Shown in pieces: positions 53,684 to 64,000 of a stretch of DNA of 64,000 nucleotides. Within the stretch, counting starts at the first letter, position 1. The number at the start of each line of letters is the position of its first letter. The position numbers and the translations under genes are program-made. Under the pieces are notes generated by a model. It saw nothing but the letters and a program-made list of their open reading frames with translations. It ran no database searches and was not told the origin of the DNA. Origin of the DNA: Trachythela sp. YZ-2020 (Eukaryota > Cnidaria > Anthozoa > Malacalcyonacea > Clavulariidae); assembly GCA_016169945.1 (NCBI GenBank), contig JADLSH010000027.1:1-64000 (forward strand). Reading direction: 5' to 3'.

Positions 53684-54920
53684 TGAGGGTTGGGGCTTGT
53701 ATGACACATTTTAAGTTTACCAAATGTTAATGGCAATGGTTAGCGTATAAATTCATCTAGCTATCCCAGAGTTAAAATGAATCTGGTACAGTGAATATAG
53801 TATATTCTTCCTGAATTTGAGCTTCGATAGACATTTAAAAAGCTAATACCTAAACGTTTATAGATTTTCCACAGTGTGAAATGTGTATTATCAATTTTCG
53901 TTGGTTGAAGAGATCCGAAGAGAGACCGGATGTTTTGACAAGATTAACATCTTATTCAATTTACAGAAAAGTTTGTTCACGGCAAGGGGGATATATATAC
54001 ATTAATATTGCACTTATGAGAGTGTTGAGTTATCATATTCTACTTATACTTATAGGGCCGTTAAATATGCAATGACGCGTGTTATGGTACAGTAGTTATA
54101 TAGTGTATGTGGCTTTTAGTTCTTGGACCCGGCATCAATAATTATGGAATAAGCACATGTCTCATTTTGATTTCATCTCAGTCGGATACAAGAGCCGTAC
54201 GTAGTCAAATTAATATTTTCACGACAAGTGCCCTTAATTTCCGTTTACACTGGCCGCATGAAACCGGACGAATTTTCGTACTGTTCCGCGTTCGTCCAAT
54301 CTCGTGAACTTGGGGGCACAATAATTGGGGTTACCTGTTGTGTCCACCATTTTACCCTGCGGTAAATGAAGCGATTTAAAGATTAAAGAGATGTTCCAAA
54401 CACCACATTCTAGGCATTTCGGTTTCCTTACTGGACCCAGTCTAGGGAGAACAGTTAGGACCTTGATATTACATTGAACTAAACGTATAAAACTAGGAGT
54501 TACTATCGCAAGGAAAGTGCTGCCTGCGGCACAAACTGCATGGAAAATTCCGGAACTTAATTAGTATTAAATATTGAACTTATTGAAATTGCTAATGATA
54601 CACTGTATATGTATTGATTTATTTTGTTGTCAAAACGTTGAGATTACAACACTGTGACTACAACACTAGGACACACTATATTATTGTAAATGGTATATAC
54701 TGTACAGTATTAAGCAATATATATGAGTGTGCTATTGTTAATGGAACTCTTGGTACCAACATCAAATGTTAACAGAAGTTATTGTTTACTTCAAAGTTAT
54801 CAATGGCATCTTGAATAACTTATTTGAAATCATAGAGGCAGTGTCTTTTAATATTTTTGTGGTGCAATTAGCTGGTTGTCTGTGTTCATAAGATATTGAT
54901 AATGCATTTGCCATGTGCAG
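53684..54920. other. No gene seen
   Basis: Short ORFs without domains. The last 30 bases (TTTGCCATGTGCAG) form a possible acceptor for the exon that follows. Confidence 0.4.
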
Positions 54921-55211
54921 TCTGTCAGAACAGTCTTTGACTCTTTGTTCCCATCTGTAGATGTTTCATACATGTATTTAATCAACATTTGGTTCCATCA
55001 GTGTTCATCTGTACTGCCCAGTGAATTGTCGAAATACATGATTATACAGCAAACCAACATAATGGTGTCTCTCTCCAAATGGTGTTTCTCTATGCAGAGT
55101 CCACACCCACATGACATGTTGGAAATACATAATTCCTCGTATAGCAGATTGCACAACATAAAAGATGATGTTATTTATCCATATTATTTTGAAACAACCA
55201 TCAAGTATCAG
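54921..55211 (+). CDS. Plausible internal exon, function unknown
   Basis: Between acceptor GCCATGTGCAG and donor GTAAATAT lie 291 bases, open in one frame in phase 0 and encoding 97 residues: SVRTVFDSLFPSVDVSYMYL, then QCSSVLPSELSKYMIIQQTN, IMVSLSKWCFSMQSPHPHD and IKDDVIYPYYFETTIKYQ. The composition (aromatics, hydrophobics with LPSEL and IYPYYF) looks like a folded protein rather than chance, and exon length is a multiple of three. I do not recognise the family. No partner exon was found nearby, so it may be a lone exon, a retro-copied piece or chance. Confidence 0.4.
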
Positions 55212-55576
55212 GTAAATATACATTTCTGTGTAATCCAGCTGTTCAAATGGTACCAGTCAGTGTAATGATTAACATTAAGCTCAGTAAGAATTCCAAAACC
55301 CAAAAGAAATATTTAGTATGTGAATTTACCTGTGTAAGGAAAAAAAGGGGGAGGGGTGCAGAAATTTTAAAGAACAAAACTTACCATTTTATCTTGCCAA
55401 CAATCACATTTTCATACATATAGTGTCAGTGATAAAGGGTAAAATAGATTGATAAAATTAATTTGAAAATGAAATGTGTTAAACACTTCATTAGGGAATA
55501 TATACATACAGTACATACTATGTTGTAATAGGGATCCATGATTGTAATTCTCTTATTCAAACTCAATGGGATGTTT
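55212..55576. other. No gene seen
   Basis: AT-rich; a G/A-rich run AAAAAAGGGGGAGGGG lies near 55340. Confidence 0.4.
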
Positions 55577-56215
55577 ATGTTTAGTTTAGTTTTGTTTATT
55601 AAAATTTGTCACTTATTTACAATTGTTATGTATTAGCAACAGGAGAGGAAACAGGATAAAATCCCAATTGATATCCTCCCCTTGCATGCAGATAAAGTAT
55701 AAATACATATATATGTTTATGTTAAAAATATACCATCAATAAATTACAGGTATATATAGTTCCAAGATTAATTAATTTATGGCGGACAGTACGTTGACAG
55801 TTTTTCATTATATAATTATGAAAAATAGTTGTTTCTTAAATCGAGCAACACTTTGATCTCTGGATTTTAACTCATGTGGTAGATTATTCCATAGTTCTAC
55901 TGATCTCGGAAAAAATGAATTTTGGAAGTAACATTGTTTATGGCTAAATACGTTACGCAGGTTATTGCTATCTGTTCGACGAGTGGTATAATGGCAAGAA
56001 GCGGGTTTGTATAAGTTACTAAAATCTACATTAAGTTCTCCACATTCATGTTTATATAATAATGTGAGATCAGCAATCTCTCTTCTATTTTCAAGTGGCA
56101 ATAGTTTCAGTTTCATCAATCTGTCTTTGTAGGACATGTCTCCAATATAGTAGTTTAAAATAAACTTAGTTGCTCTCCTTTGAACATTTTCGATCAGTGC
56201 ACGTTCTTTCACCGT
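55577..56215 (-). mobile_element. 5'-truncated LINE, reverse transcriptase C-terminal part
   Basis: The frame 56212-55808 encodes ALIENVQRRATKFILNYYIG, DMSYKDRLMKLKLLPLENRR, ADLTLLYKHECGELNVDFS, and ends FPRSVELWNNLPHELKSRD with FKKQL. The QRRATKF, LPLENRR and LWNNLP motifs mark the C-terminal part of a non-LTR polymerase. The minus-strand tail runs to AAACAAAACTAAACTAAAC (55577-55596 on the plus strand). It differs in sequence from the LINE at 46612, so it is another family. Confidence 0.8.
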
Positions 56216-56468
56216 GTACGGGGACCATAAACTGGACGTCTATGCAGTGAGTCAAATAAAAAGAAATCATCCATTTGCTTTATTAAGGCCATCATATAAT
56301 TACCTTCTAATATTAAAAGAGCTTGACTACCATTCAAATAGGTATTCAAAGTGCTGTATGAATATCATAATAGTGATACTCAATTTCTCGATCAGTTATA
56401 TAGAGAATATAATATACATGGGTGCGCGGAAATACCAGATTTATTTCGAACCAGAATACCAGATTTAT
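56216..56468. other. No gene seen
   Basis: AT-rich flank; the phrase TACCAGATTTATTT at 56434 has its complement at about 56521. Confidence 0.4.
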
Positions 56469-56654
56469 AATCTCACATGTGAAAATTATCGCTTTTGAAG
56501 TTTATTTTCAACACGAGAAATAAATCTGGTATTTCCAAGCATCGATGTATTTTTCTGTTTATTATATAAGGGACAGTCTTTTCAAACAAAATAAAATAAA
56601 ATAAAATATCCATTTTCATAAACTTCAAAAGCGATAATTTTCACATGTGAGATT
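56469..56654. repeat. 36 bp perfect inverted repeat, 114 bp spacer
   Basis: AATCTCACATGTGAAAATTA and the following 16 bases at 56469-56504 are matched exactly in complement at 56619-56654. The spacer contains AATAAATCTGGTATTTCC, complementary to a phrase just outside the left arm. Probably a fold-back element. Confidence 0.88.
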
Positions 56655-56851
56655 ATCAGTTTTATCAGTGCTCGAAATCTCTATAAAGCACTATACTTTA
56701 TATAATAAAACATAGTTAATATCGAGATAACATGGTTAGGAAACTCGTCAAATTAACATTTGAATAACATTTAACTAACATTTGAATGGAATTTATGTTG
56801 AACGGTACCTGACCGGCTGACCGTGCACAAATCTTTTGTTTTACATTCATT
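56655..56851. other. No gene seen
   Basis: Short AT-rich segment, ends at the ORF that follows. Confidence 0.4.
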
Positions 56852-57193
56852 ATGCCACAATGGGCAGATCAATGTTACTTTCCGCCACAATGGGCGGATC
56901 AATGTTATTTTGTGCCTCAACGGGCAGATCGATATTATTCTGTGCCTCAACGTGCAAATCAATGCCTCTTATTGCCTCAGCCGACTCTACAACAACAGGT
57001 AGATCACTATTTGTCGCCATCACAGATAATGCAGCTGTTTTTGCCTGTACAGGCGATATCATTGATATCTAGTTTTAAAACATTTAAACATTACATTTGT
57101 ATTTCTTATTCTATGTTAGTTTCTGCTGTATTTGATGTAAATTTGTTATGTACGTGGTCAATATCACGTCATTGTCCTTGTCACAGGAGTTAA
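56852..57193 (+). CDS. Repeat-coding ORF, 10-residue unit x4
   Basis: From ATG at 56852 the 113 residue frame contains PQWADQCYFP, PQWADQCYFV, PQRADRYYSV and PQRANQCLLL, four 30-base tandem units, and then a hydrophobic C-terminal part with a stop at 57191. Two AATAAA-like sites follow (57201 and 57404). The unit count and the conserved P-Q start suggest either a real repetitive peptide or a minisatellite. The opposite strand is also open over the repeat. I know no such protein. Confidence 0.35.
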   Translation: MPQWADQCYFPPQWADQCYFVPQRADRYYSVPQRANQCLLLPQPTLQQQVDHYLSPSQIMQLFLPVQAISLISSFKTFKHYICISYSMLVSAVFDVNLLCTWSISRHCPCHRS

Positions 57194-57259
57194 CTGTCTT
57201 AATAAATGAACTCACTGTTAGTATAGGCCTATATGTAATTAAATTGTAAACATATTTGT

Positions 57260-57428
57260 ATATATTTAGTTGGGGAGATGCCTTGCATGGTAATGTAATC
57301 TTTTTTACTTCACGTTCGCATCTCTTCCATTTGGGTAAACTTGTAGTTCCCTAATTATCTTAAATTTGTAAATTTTCTTCTTTTTTTTTACCCAGTAAAG
57401 TGTAATAAATAAATAAAAAATAAAAAAT
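57260..57428 (+). mobile_element. Probable LINE 3' tail
   Basis: GGGAGATGCCTTGCATGGTA, CATCTCTTCCATTTGGGTAA and CCCAGTAAAGTGTAATAAAT followed by (AAATAA)n are the kind of 3' untranslated end seen in LINEs, but no polymerase frame precedes it directly. Confidence 0.4.
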
Positions 57429-57495
57429 CACAGATCCACAGATCTCGTAAGAAAACATGTTCTTACCACATGAAACACTGACAACTTACTGTTGG

Positions 57496-57828
57496 TCAGT
57501 TATCTATAGACAAAAATTCTACACCTGGGTCTAGTACACTTAAGCCATTATCTAGTGCTTTTAAGTACTTTTGGTCTCCTTGCAATAAGACATTATTTAA
57601 TGTTGTTTTTGACCAATCGATCAGCGGGTTATTTTGGGCTGTTAAAATAGCCGATAAACTCGTGAAAGCGCATTGCTTCCTCTCATAGTTCATCGCCTTC
57701 ATGTATGTCTGTAGAAAGAAACATGCAGAACCATATTTACCTAAGATTTTCTGAAAATTTTCGATCTTTTCGCATCCGTATATAAAGTTTTCAAAATCTT
57801 GATCGAGCACATGGAAAGAAACATGCAT
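57496..57828 (-). pseudogene. Cysteine-protease-like (C76/OTU-like) exon
   Basis: The 110 residue frame reads IYGCEKIENFQKILGKYGS, then MNYERKQCAFTSLSAILTAQ, PLIDWSKTTLNNVLLQGD and KYLKALDNGLSVLDPGVEF. The RKQCAFTSL element, followed by a W-x-x-x-x-L-x-x-x-L-x-x-G-D block, resembles the catalytic Cys region of papain-like proteases of the kind found in large-virus deubiquitinases and in animal transposon ORFs. A TGA stands after FLSIDN and a perfect donor GTAAGT follows three codons later, so the frame is probably broken by a nonsense change. His and Asp of the active site would lie in a later exon that I cannot find. Confidence 0.4.
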
Positions 57829-59500
57829 GCGTGCGCATACAATTACAATATCTCATTCACTCCCCCTAATTTTAAAAAATGACTTCAAGCTCGACCTTTT
57901 GCCCCGGGATTACGATAAACATCCATCTTAACCGACGCCAAATCCAAATCTCGACAATATTATATAGGTCGGCTAAAAGACTGGGGCAAGTGAACTCTGG
58001 AGAAACCTTAGCACGTCAAGAATAGTGTGCTGCCTCGCTGACGCTCGGCAGCAATTTAAGAGTATATTTAAAACAAAGAGTATATTTAAAACTCGGCAGC
58101 AATTTAAGAGTATATTTAAAACCAAGAGTGAACTGAGAAACTTTAAGCATGCAGTGTTCCAACGGGGAACGTCATGAGCGAGGGGCAATGAACTTTCAGG
58201 TTAAACACTTCGATCGATGTCTCGGAGAAGGCCCTTCGTCAGGAGGTTATTAGCGAAGATTTTTGCTCATTTTTCTCTCTTCAGACCTCGAGTTTTTTCA
58301 AATCACTTTTCCGTTCAAACTAGTTTATGGCAGTTTGAACACCACCCTAGATGGCAGTTTATTGTTGAACACCACCCGCACTGGATCATCGTCATCATCA
58401 TGATCATGCATGATCAAAGAAATTAGAGTATATTTGATCAACTTTAAGTCCTTTGTATATAGTTCAGACGGCAACTGCCAACCTTCGAGAATGCACTGCA
58501 TATACCTCTGTCTCAACAGTGTCTGTTAATAAAATTAAACTATTGGTGGTACAGAGTCTCAGCATGGAGTGGTAACCAGCTGTGCTGCTGTGTATGGAGA
58601 TCTGAACCCCTATATATTGTCTCCAGACAAATAATTCAACTGCTGTAAAAATTAGATAGTCTTTATAGACCTCTCTAAATATATGCTCCGAGATTTCCTT
58701 ATGTTTCTCAATTGTACGAACTCATAAATTTCTAATGATGACAGCTAACTTCATTGCGCAAACAAATGAAAATTTCCTTCCTTTCATTCTTTTCGACGGA
58801 GAGAAATATGTTTCAATTTTCGAGATTGAGTCTCATTGATCTGTGACTGAAACAAGCGTAATTGTCCGTTGAAAATTCTCATTTTGGAAAGAAATTTCAA
58901 TGCTTTGAATTGACATGATTTAGATCGAGGTACTTCTTTAATTAGTGATTGAAAATGAAATCGAATAAATTGGAATCATATGCATTCTATAGAATTAAAA
59001 GATTATAAATTGATATATGCATTTATAACAAATAGTTTCATGGATTGAACATTAATATTATAGAGGTCGTATAACAACCAAAAAGCGGCATTGATTAAAC
59101 GCCAAATCTGAATATTGCTACTCCTTCCCGCGTCTTCGTGAGTCAAACATGTCTATATTCTATAACATGCATGTAGGTGTATATTCTATAACATGCATGT
59201 AGGTGTATATTCTATAATTCTATAATTGAAGGAACAAGTAATTAAGAGAAGTGATTAGACTGCTTTAACCTGGCACCCCTATGCGGAGTATTTGTTTGAA
59301 CAGAGAAAGGATTAAGTGAATAATAAAAGTGAAAATTGTATAAATAAAGAAGTCAACATCCCGTGTTTTATCGTTACGTGTATAATAATTTTTATAATCC
59401 CTCAAACAAAGAGTGCTTTTACAATAGACTATTTATAGCAGTTTTATTAATTCCTGTTTCACACTCACACATGCACTCTGGCATTTTATAATTGAACTGT
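57829..59500. repeat. No gene; short tandem repeats
   Basis: CTCGGCAGCAATTTAAGAGT and what follows are repeated 47 bases apart near 58045 and 58092. TATTCTATAACATGCATGTA with GGTG is repeated with a 30 bp period at 59155-59225. ORFs in this stretch show no domain. Confidence 0.55.
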
Positions 59501-61164
59501 TTATTTTATTGTGTTAAGTTGTTTATAGATACAACCTAATTAAGTATATTTCGCCTAAATTATAATGTTTTAAGAATACTTAAACTATTTTAAGGTACAA
59601 AGATGCAGAACTTGCTTTTTGAGCATGTCATTCAATATAACATTATCGGTTCCCTAAAAATTTGGACCCGTATACGCCTATGCTAATCCATATGAAACTA
59701 AGGAATAAAGCACACAACCATGCAGGAACAATTTCATGAACAAAATATTCAAGTTTCTATCTTTAGATGAACATTGCAGAAACTTCTCTCACTGATAAAA
59801 TATTGCGGGGACATGACTGTCCTTGAAATACGACCAAGGTCGCCATATAATGCTTGAGAACAAATGATATTTAATTGACCGTATATATAGTTTGTTCCAG
59901 ACTTTAATAGTAGACTGAAAATACAAACATTTCTGCTATTTATATTAATGACAACCTGGAGTGCCGCGTATATATTAATTTTCTGGTTATTGATAGACTT
60001 TGCTATTCTACTTTGTATTCAACTAAAGTTGACATGAATGTATATATGCATCCACATTTGTAGACATGCAGATCAGGGAATATAAATTGAATCCCAGACT
60101 TGTACCACCTGGGTAGAAACCAATCTGCCGTTATATTGTGGAGATCCGGGATGAACTACCCAACTGCTGAGTTAATAACATCGTAGCTCCGTTGGAAGTT
60201 CGTGCAGAAACCTCGAAGCGTGGGATGAATATCAGGATATATTTAGTAACGACCGACCAAATTTGATACTTGTACTCTAGGCTCCTGGCGCCAGCTTTTT
60301 GTCTCAGGGACTTGAGTTAATTATGGTTGAGATTGAACCGTGAATTTTCAAAGCATTTTGCGACTTACCGCCGAATATTTCAAATCATGTTTGTATGATA
60401 ATTACACAATGGTATGTCAATCGAGTTTGCTTTAAAGACACTGCCAACGTCACTAAATATTCCTGAAGCAATATAGGGTTTAATCAGTGATGCATGCATA
60501 TACTTTTCTCTCTGAGTTCGTTAATATCGTTGCTAAATAATAGATTTCAATATATTTATACGCAGCAATAGATACTGCTTTTCCGATTTATATAGTACTG
60601 TATTTCATACTGTATTTGCATGTGTTTCATATTTTAATTGTATAGCTACTGTTTGTTATTAAAAGTGTTAAGTTGTTTATAGATACAACTCAATTAAGCA
60701 CTTTTCCTTTTCTTTAATAACTTTTAGTTTCAAAAACATTAATAGCTACATACTTTCATACTTAGCTATAGGAAAGAGTGGCCGAATTTATATATTTAAC
60801 TGAGATTTCAATATATGTTTTGTCTGATTTAAAGCTAACTAGTTTAATCGTGACTCTAGCACAATAAAGGTATTGCATGAAGACAAATAATTCAATCTAT
60901 TTCCTTATATAGATTACCACCATGGAAATTTCTGTCTAAGCCTATTTAAAAACTTAAACATTTCTTCAACTTGACTTGCGACATTCCTCACCATTCCTCC
61001 AGAATTTAATACTTGACTGAAAATGATAAATATTTATTGGTGAATATATTTATATATCGATGATGAGTACTGCGTATTTCGTGGTCAGCTCTGCCTCTGC
61101 CCTCTGTTTTCCAACTGGCAGTTTTAAAAACTGATTGCGCGTACATATATATATATATATATAG
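59501..61164. repeat. Diverged duplication block, first part
   Basis: GTGTTAAGTTGTTTATAGAT occurs near 59512 and 60665. The stretch 60100-60475 (TGCCGTTATATTGTGGAGAT, TAGTAACGACCGACC, CTCCTGGCGCCAG, AAAGACACTGCCAACGT) recurs in diverged form at 61960-62325. An (AT)n tract lies at 61144-61163. No coding signal. Confidence 0.7.
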
Positions 61165-61726
61165 TCAAATCTGCAGACATGCATGTTTCGCAGTTCAACG
61201 GCTCGTCAGTGCAGCTTGTAACGCAGTCTAGATGCGAGTGACTTCGTATTTATACACCATACTCTTGCCCTCACCAAGCGCATGTGGTACAATACTCAGA
61301 CACATGCGCATCCAGACATGCGTGAAGTGTCTTGGGGCCAGAGTGCTCAAATGACCACAAGGGAAGTGAGCTTTTGCATTATAGCTTATAGCCACCAATT
61401 CACCTCACAGAGTGCTCAACAACACAAGCGAAGGAGCATATATAGTAAAATCTGCAGACATGCATGTTTCGCCGTTCAACGGCTCGTCAGTGCAGCTTGT
61501 AACGCAGTCTAGATGCGAGTGACTTCGTATTTATACACCATACTCTTGCCCTCACCAAGCGCATGTGGTACAATACTCAGACACATGCGCATCCAGACAT
61601 GCGTGAAGTGTCTTGGGGCCAGAGTGCTCAAACGACCACAAGGGAAGTGAGCTTTTGCATTATAGCTTATAGCCACCAATTAACCTCACAGAGTGCTCAA
61701 CAACACAAGTGAAAGAGCATATATGA
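61165..61726. repeat. 281 bp tandem duplication, nearly identical copies
   Basis: Copy 1 is 61165-61445 and copy 2 is 61446-61726, as set by TCTGCAGACATGCATGTTTC at 61170 and 61451. I see only a handful of differences. The copies contain ACTTCGTATTTATACACCAT and GGCCAGAGTGCTCAAA. ORFs through them have no domain. Confidence 0.93.
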
Positions 61727-64000
61727 TGTACTCTTGAGTACATGCAAAGTATATATATTTCGTCGTTAAATTTGGGGTTTTTTCTAGATTTTCTTATCAT
61801 GCAGGTTTTTTATTTAAGGAAGATGTCACCAGGGACGCATTCAGGGACGCACACATTATATATAAACTGACCAACGTCTGCTGCTCGATCTGCTGCCCGT
61901 AGCGCTCGCTGCATGAAGCCCACCAATCTACCACCCATGAAGTTTGAAAAGTAGAAGACAAATTGTCGTTATATTGTTATATCTTAAACCGTACTCAAGC
62001 TGAGATCCGGGACGTAGTGAGAACTACCCAACAGAGTTAATAACACTACAATATGTTACAGCTCTGTTGGAAGCAAATGTAGAAATCTAGAGCGTGGGTT
62101 GGATGTTAGGATATATTTAGTAACGATCAATTTAATTGTATAGATACTTCAATTTTCTGGTTCCTGGCGCCTGATCTTTGTCTTAAAGACTGGAGTTAAT
62201 TATGATTAAGTTTAAACCTTTGAATCAAAGGATTTCGCAAAACCGCAGCGGATATTTCAAAAGTCAGTATTCTTTAAAGACGCTGCCAACGTAACGTCAT
62301 TAAATATTCCTGAAGCTCTGTTCAAGGGTTTAATTGCTGTACATTCTAGTACAAATAAATATTTTTCCTTATAATATTAATAAATTTCAGATTATATAAG
62401 AAGCAGTAAGTATTTCTTCTCGTTGCATCAACGTTTCTTTACTAAATAATTTGTGTTCTATATATAAAATTCTACAGTCTTAACCCAGTCATATATTATA
62501 ATCTTCATTCAGATTCATATATTATAATCTGTATATTTGAAAGAATAAAAAATATCATGGAAATGGAAAGATAATGGCTGTATGGTTCTATATTATATCA
62601 ATCTTATCTTATTAGCTTCTCTAGCGTGCATCATTGATACCATGATAATTTATAGCTAGACATTTGCACGAACATGACTTGAAACACACGTCCTATATAT
62701 CTCCATATTTGAGATAAAATCAGATTTGAATTGACCATGATATTCCAGATTTAAATTATTGACTGAAAATTTTCAACATATATATATTTGTGGTATTTAT
62801 ATTGATGATGAGTCAGCCACATATTTCACTGTCAACTTTCCCGATGGTTTTTCCAATATGCAGTATAGGCTATATATATATATATTGCTGATTATACGTT
62901 TGATTTAGTTACTTATGAGAAGGGTGCCTAGTTCACTCTACATAAGGTAGAAAACACAGCGCAGGTTCCTGCAGGGGCTTTTCCAGCAGTATTTACAATA
63001 GACAAATAATGAACGACCCTTACTGGATCTCTACATATTGGAGGACCAATATAGAAATGAGCTATCCAGTATAATTAATAGAATTACTCTAGTTTATGTT
63101 TTCACCTGTTGTATAACACTAGACCAATAATCAGGGATGCATCTTACTAGACCGCCTAAGGGAGAATGTACATATGATAATATAGCTCAGACAGTACGAC
63201 TTAGTTTCATTTAACTCAATGTATCAGATTCCGGGCCAGTTTCTTTAAGTCCAATTGCCAGACCTACACAAGCTACATTTACTAGTTCCTTAGTTAATCA
63301 GTTCATGAAACAAAGACAATTAGGATATTTATACAACCCGGGCAGAAAACAAATTGCCGTTATATTGTGAGATCCGGAATGAACTACCCAGTAAAGTTAA
63401 TAATATCACAATATAGCGCTGTTGGAAGCTCATGTAGAAATCTCGAGCGTGGGATCTGCATGGAGTAGACACCCTGTGGACACCTGGACCCATGGGGTCA
63501 GTAGATATAATATGTCGTTTTAGCAGCTAACTTTTCTCAAACAACTAAAATTTCTCTCCTTTCATTCTTACGATGGAGTGTAGCACAAAAAATTTAACAA
63601 ATCACGGATAAACTTGTATTTAGTGAAATAATGGCGGATGCAACAACAAAATGTGCTCGCTAAACCCGCACCACCCGAATGTTAATTGGGCCCCCAGCAG
63701 TGTGTGAGAAAACATTTTCCGCTTCTTTCGTTCCTCATGCAGCCAGCGGAAAATAGCACTTAATTTATCAAAGTTATGTCAGTTTATTATATTTCATTTC
63801 ATCAGTTTATGGAACAAAGACAGCTAACACACCTACCACCTGGGTAGAAAACAAATTGCCGTTAATGTATTGTGGAGATCCGGGATGAACTATACCCATG
63901 CAACTAGACAAGATATACTGCAGCTGTGTACAGGCATCATTTAGATAAGTCTAGACTGCGAGATATTTTCTCGATTTCTGCAACTTGATTTTCAGGGGAA
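61727..64000. repeat. Diverged duplication block, second part
   Basis: 61960-62325 is the second copy of 60100-60475. Shorter pieces of the same unit lie at 63335-63450 and 63825-63905 (GAGATCCGG(A/G)ATGAACTA). 63000-63215 holds another copy of the 22083-22450 repeat (ACTGGATCTCTA, CACTAGACCAATAATC). No coding signal. Confidence 0.7.

Overview
The window is animal nuclear DNA, most likely from a cnidarian (probably an anthozoan). It is AT-rich and gene-poor. The genes that can be read are split by GT-AG introns, one encodes an extracellular receptor of animal type (Frizzled-like cysteine-rich domain, kringle, thrombospondin type 1 repeats), and the rest is a dense layer of old and young transposable elements. 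The cnidarian assignment is an inference from remembered gene and repeat families; no search was run.

Layout. (1) 1-14425: one uninterrupted satellite array of a ~15-17 bp unit (core TCTCAAATAAGC plus a C-rich spacer), with higher-order duplications, running off the left edge. (2) 14426-18168: dispersed repeats, a three-copy ~190 bp tandem repeat, a LINE 3' end and a tRNA-derived SINE. (3) 17685-24894, minus strand: a multi-exon gene that I reconstruct as Fz-like domain, linker, kringle, TSP1, TSP1, transmembrane helix and short cytoplasmic tail. All boundaries from the second Fz exon to the tail are phase 1, and one TSP1 exon is a single base short, so the locus is either a recent pseudogene or carries a base error. 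Its large intron holds a two-exon transposon ORF, a MITE and a LINE fragment. (4) 24950-33160: dispersed repeats and the most striking element, a 1,082 bp transposon (28936-30017) with perfect 90 bp terminal inverted repeats, a 9 bp target duplication, a RecQ-helicase N-terminal fragment and a convergent Cys-rich ORF related to the one in the receptor intron. (5) 33168-33241: an intact-looking tRNA-Asn(GTT) gene on the minus strand. (6) 33480-44330: MITEs, a 963 bp element with 9 bp target duplication, a ~3.1 kb segment bounded by ~260 bp inverted arms around a broken Cys-rich gene, and a decayed hAT-type transposase. (7) 46612-51370: a LINE fragment and a Ty3/Gypsy-type pol remnant that has been entered by a SINE and by a Harbinger-like 1,364 bp element. 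(8) 51465-57830: scattered ORFs, a strong hairpin, one plausible exon of unknown function, another LINE fragment, a repeat-coding ORF and a cysteine-protease-like exon. (9) 57900-64000: no coding signal; tandem and diverged duplications, including a 281 bp near-identical duplication.

How it works together: apart from the receptor gene and the tRNA gene, nearly everything coding here belongs to mobile elements, most of them truncated or frameshifted. The nested insertions give relative ages: Gypsy first, then the SINE and the Harbinger-like element; the Cys-rich gene first, then the TA-flanked MITE. Coordinates of exons were derived by hand from splice motifs and reading frame.
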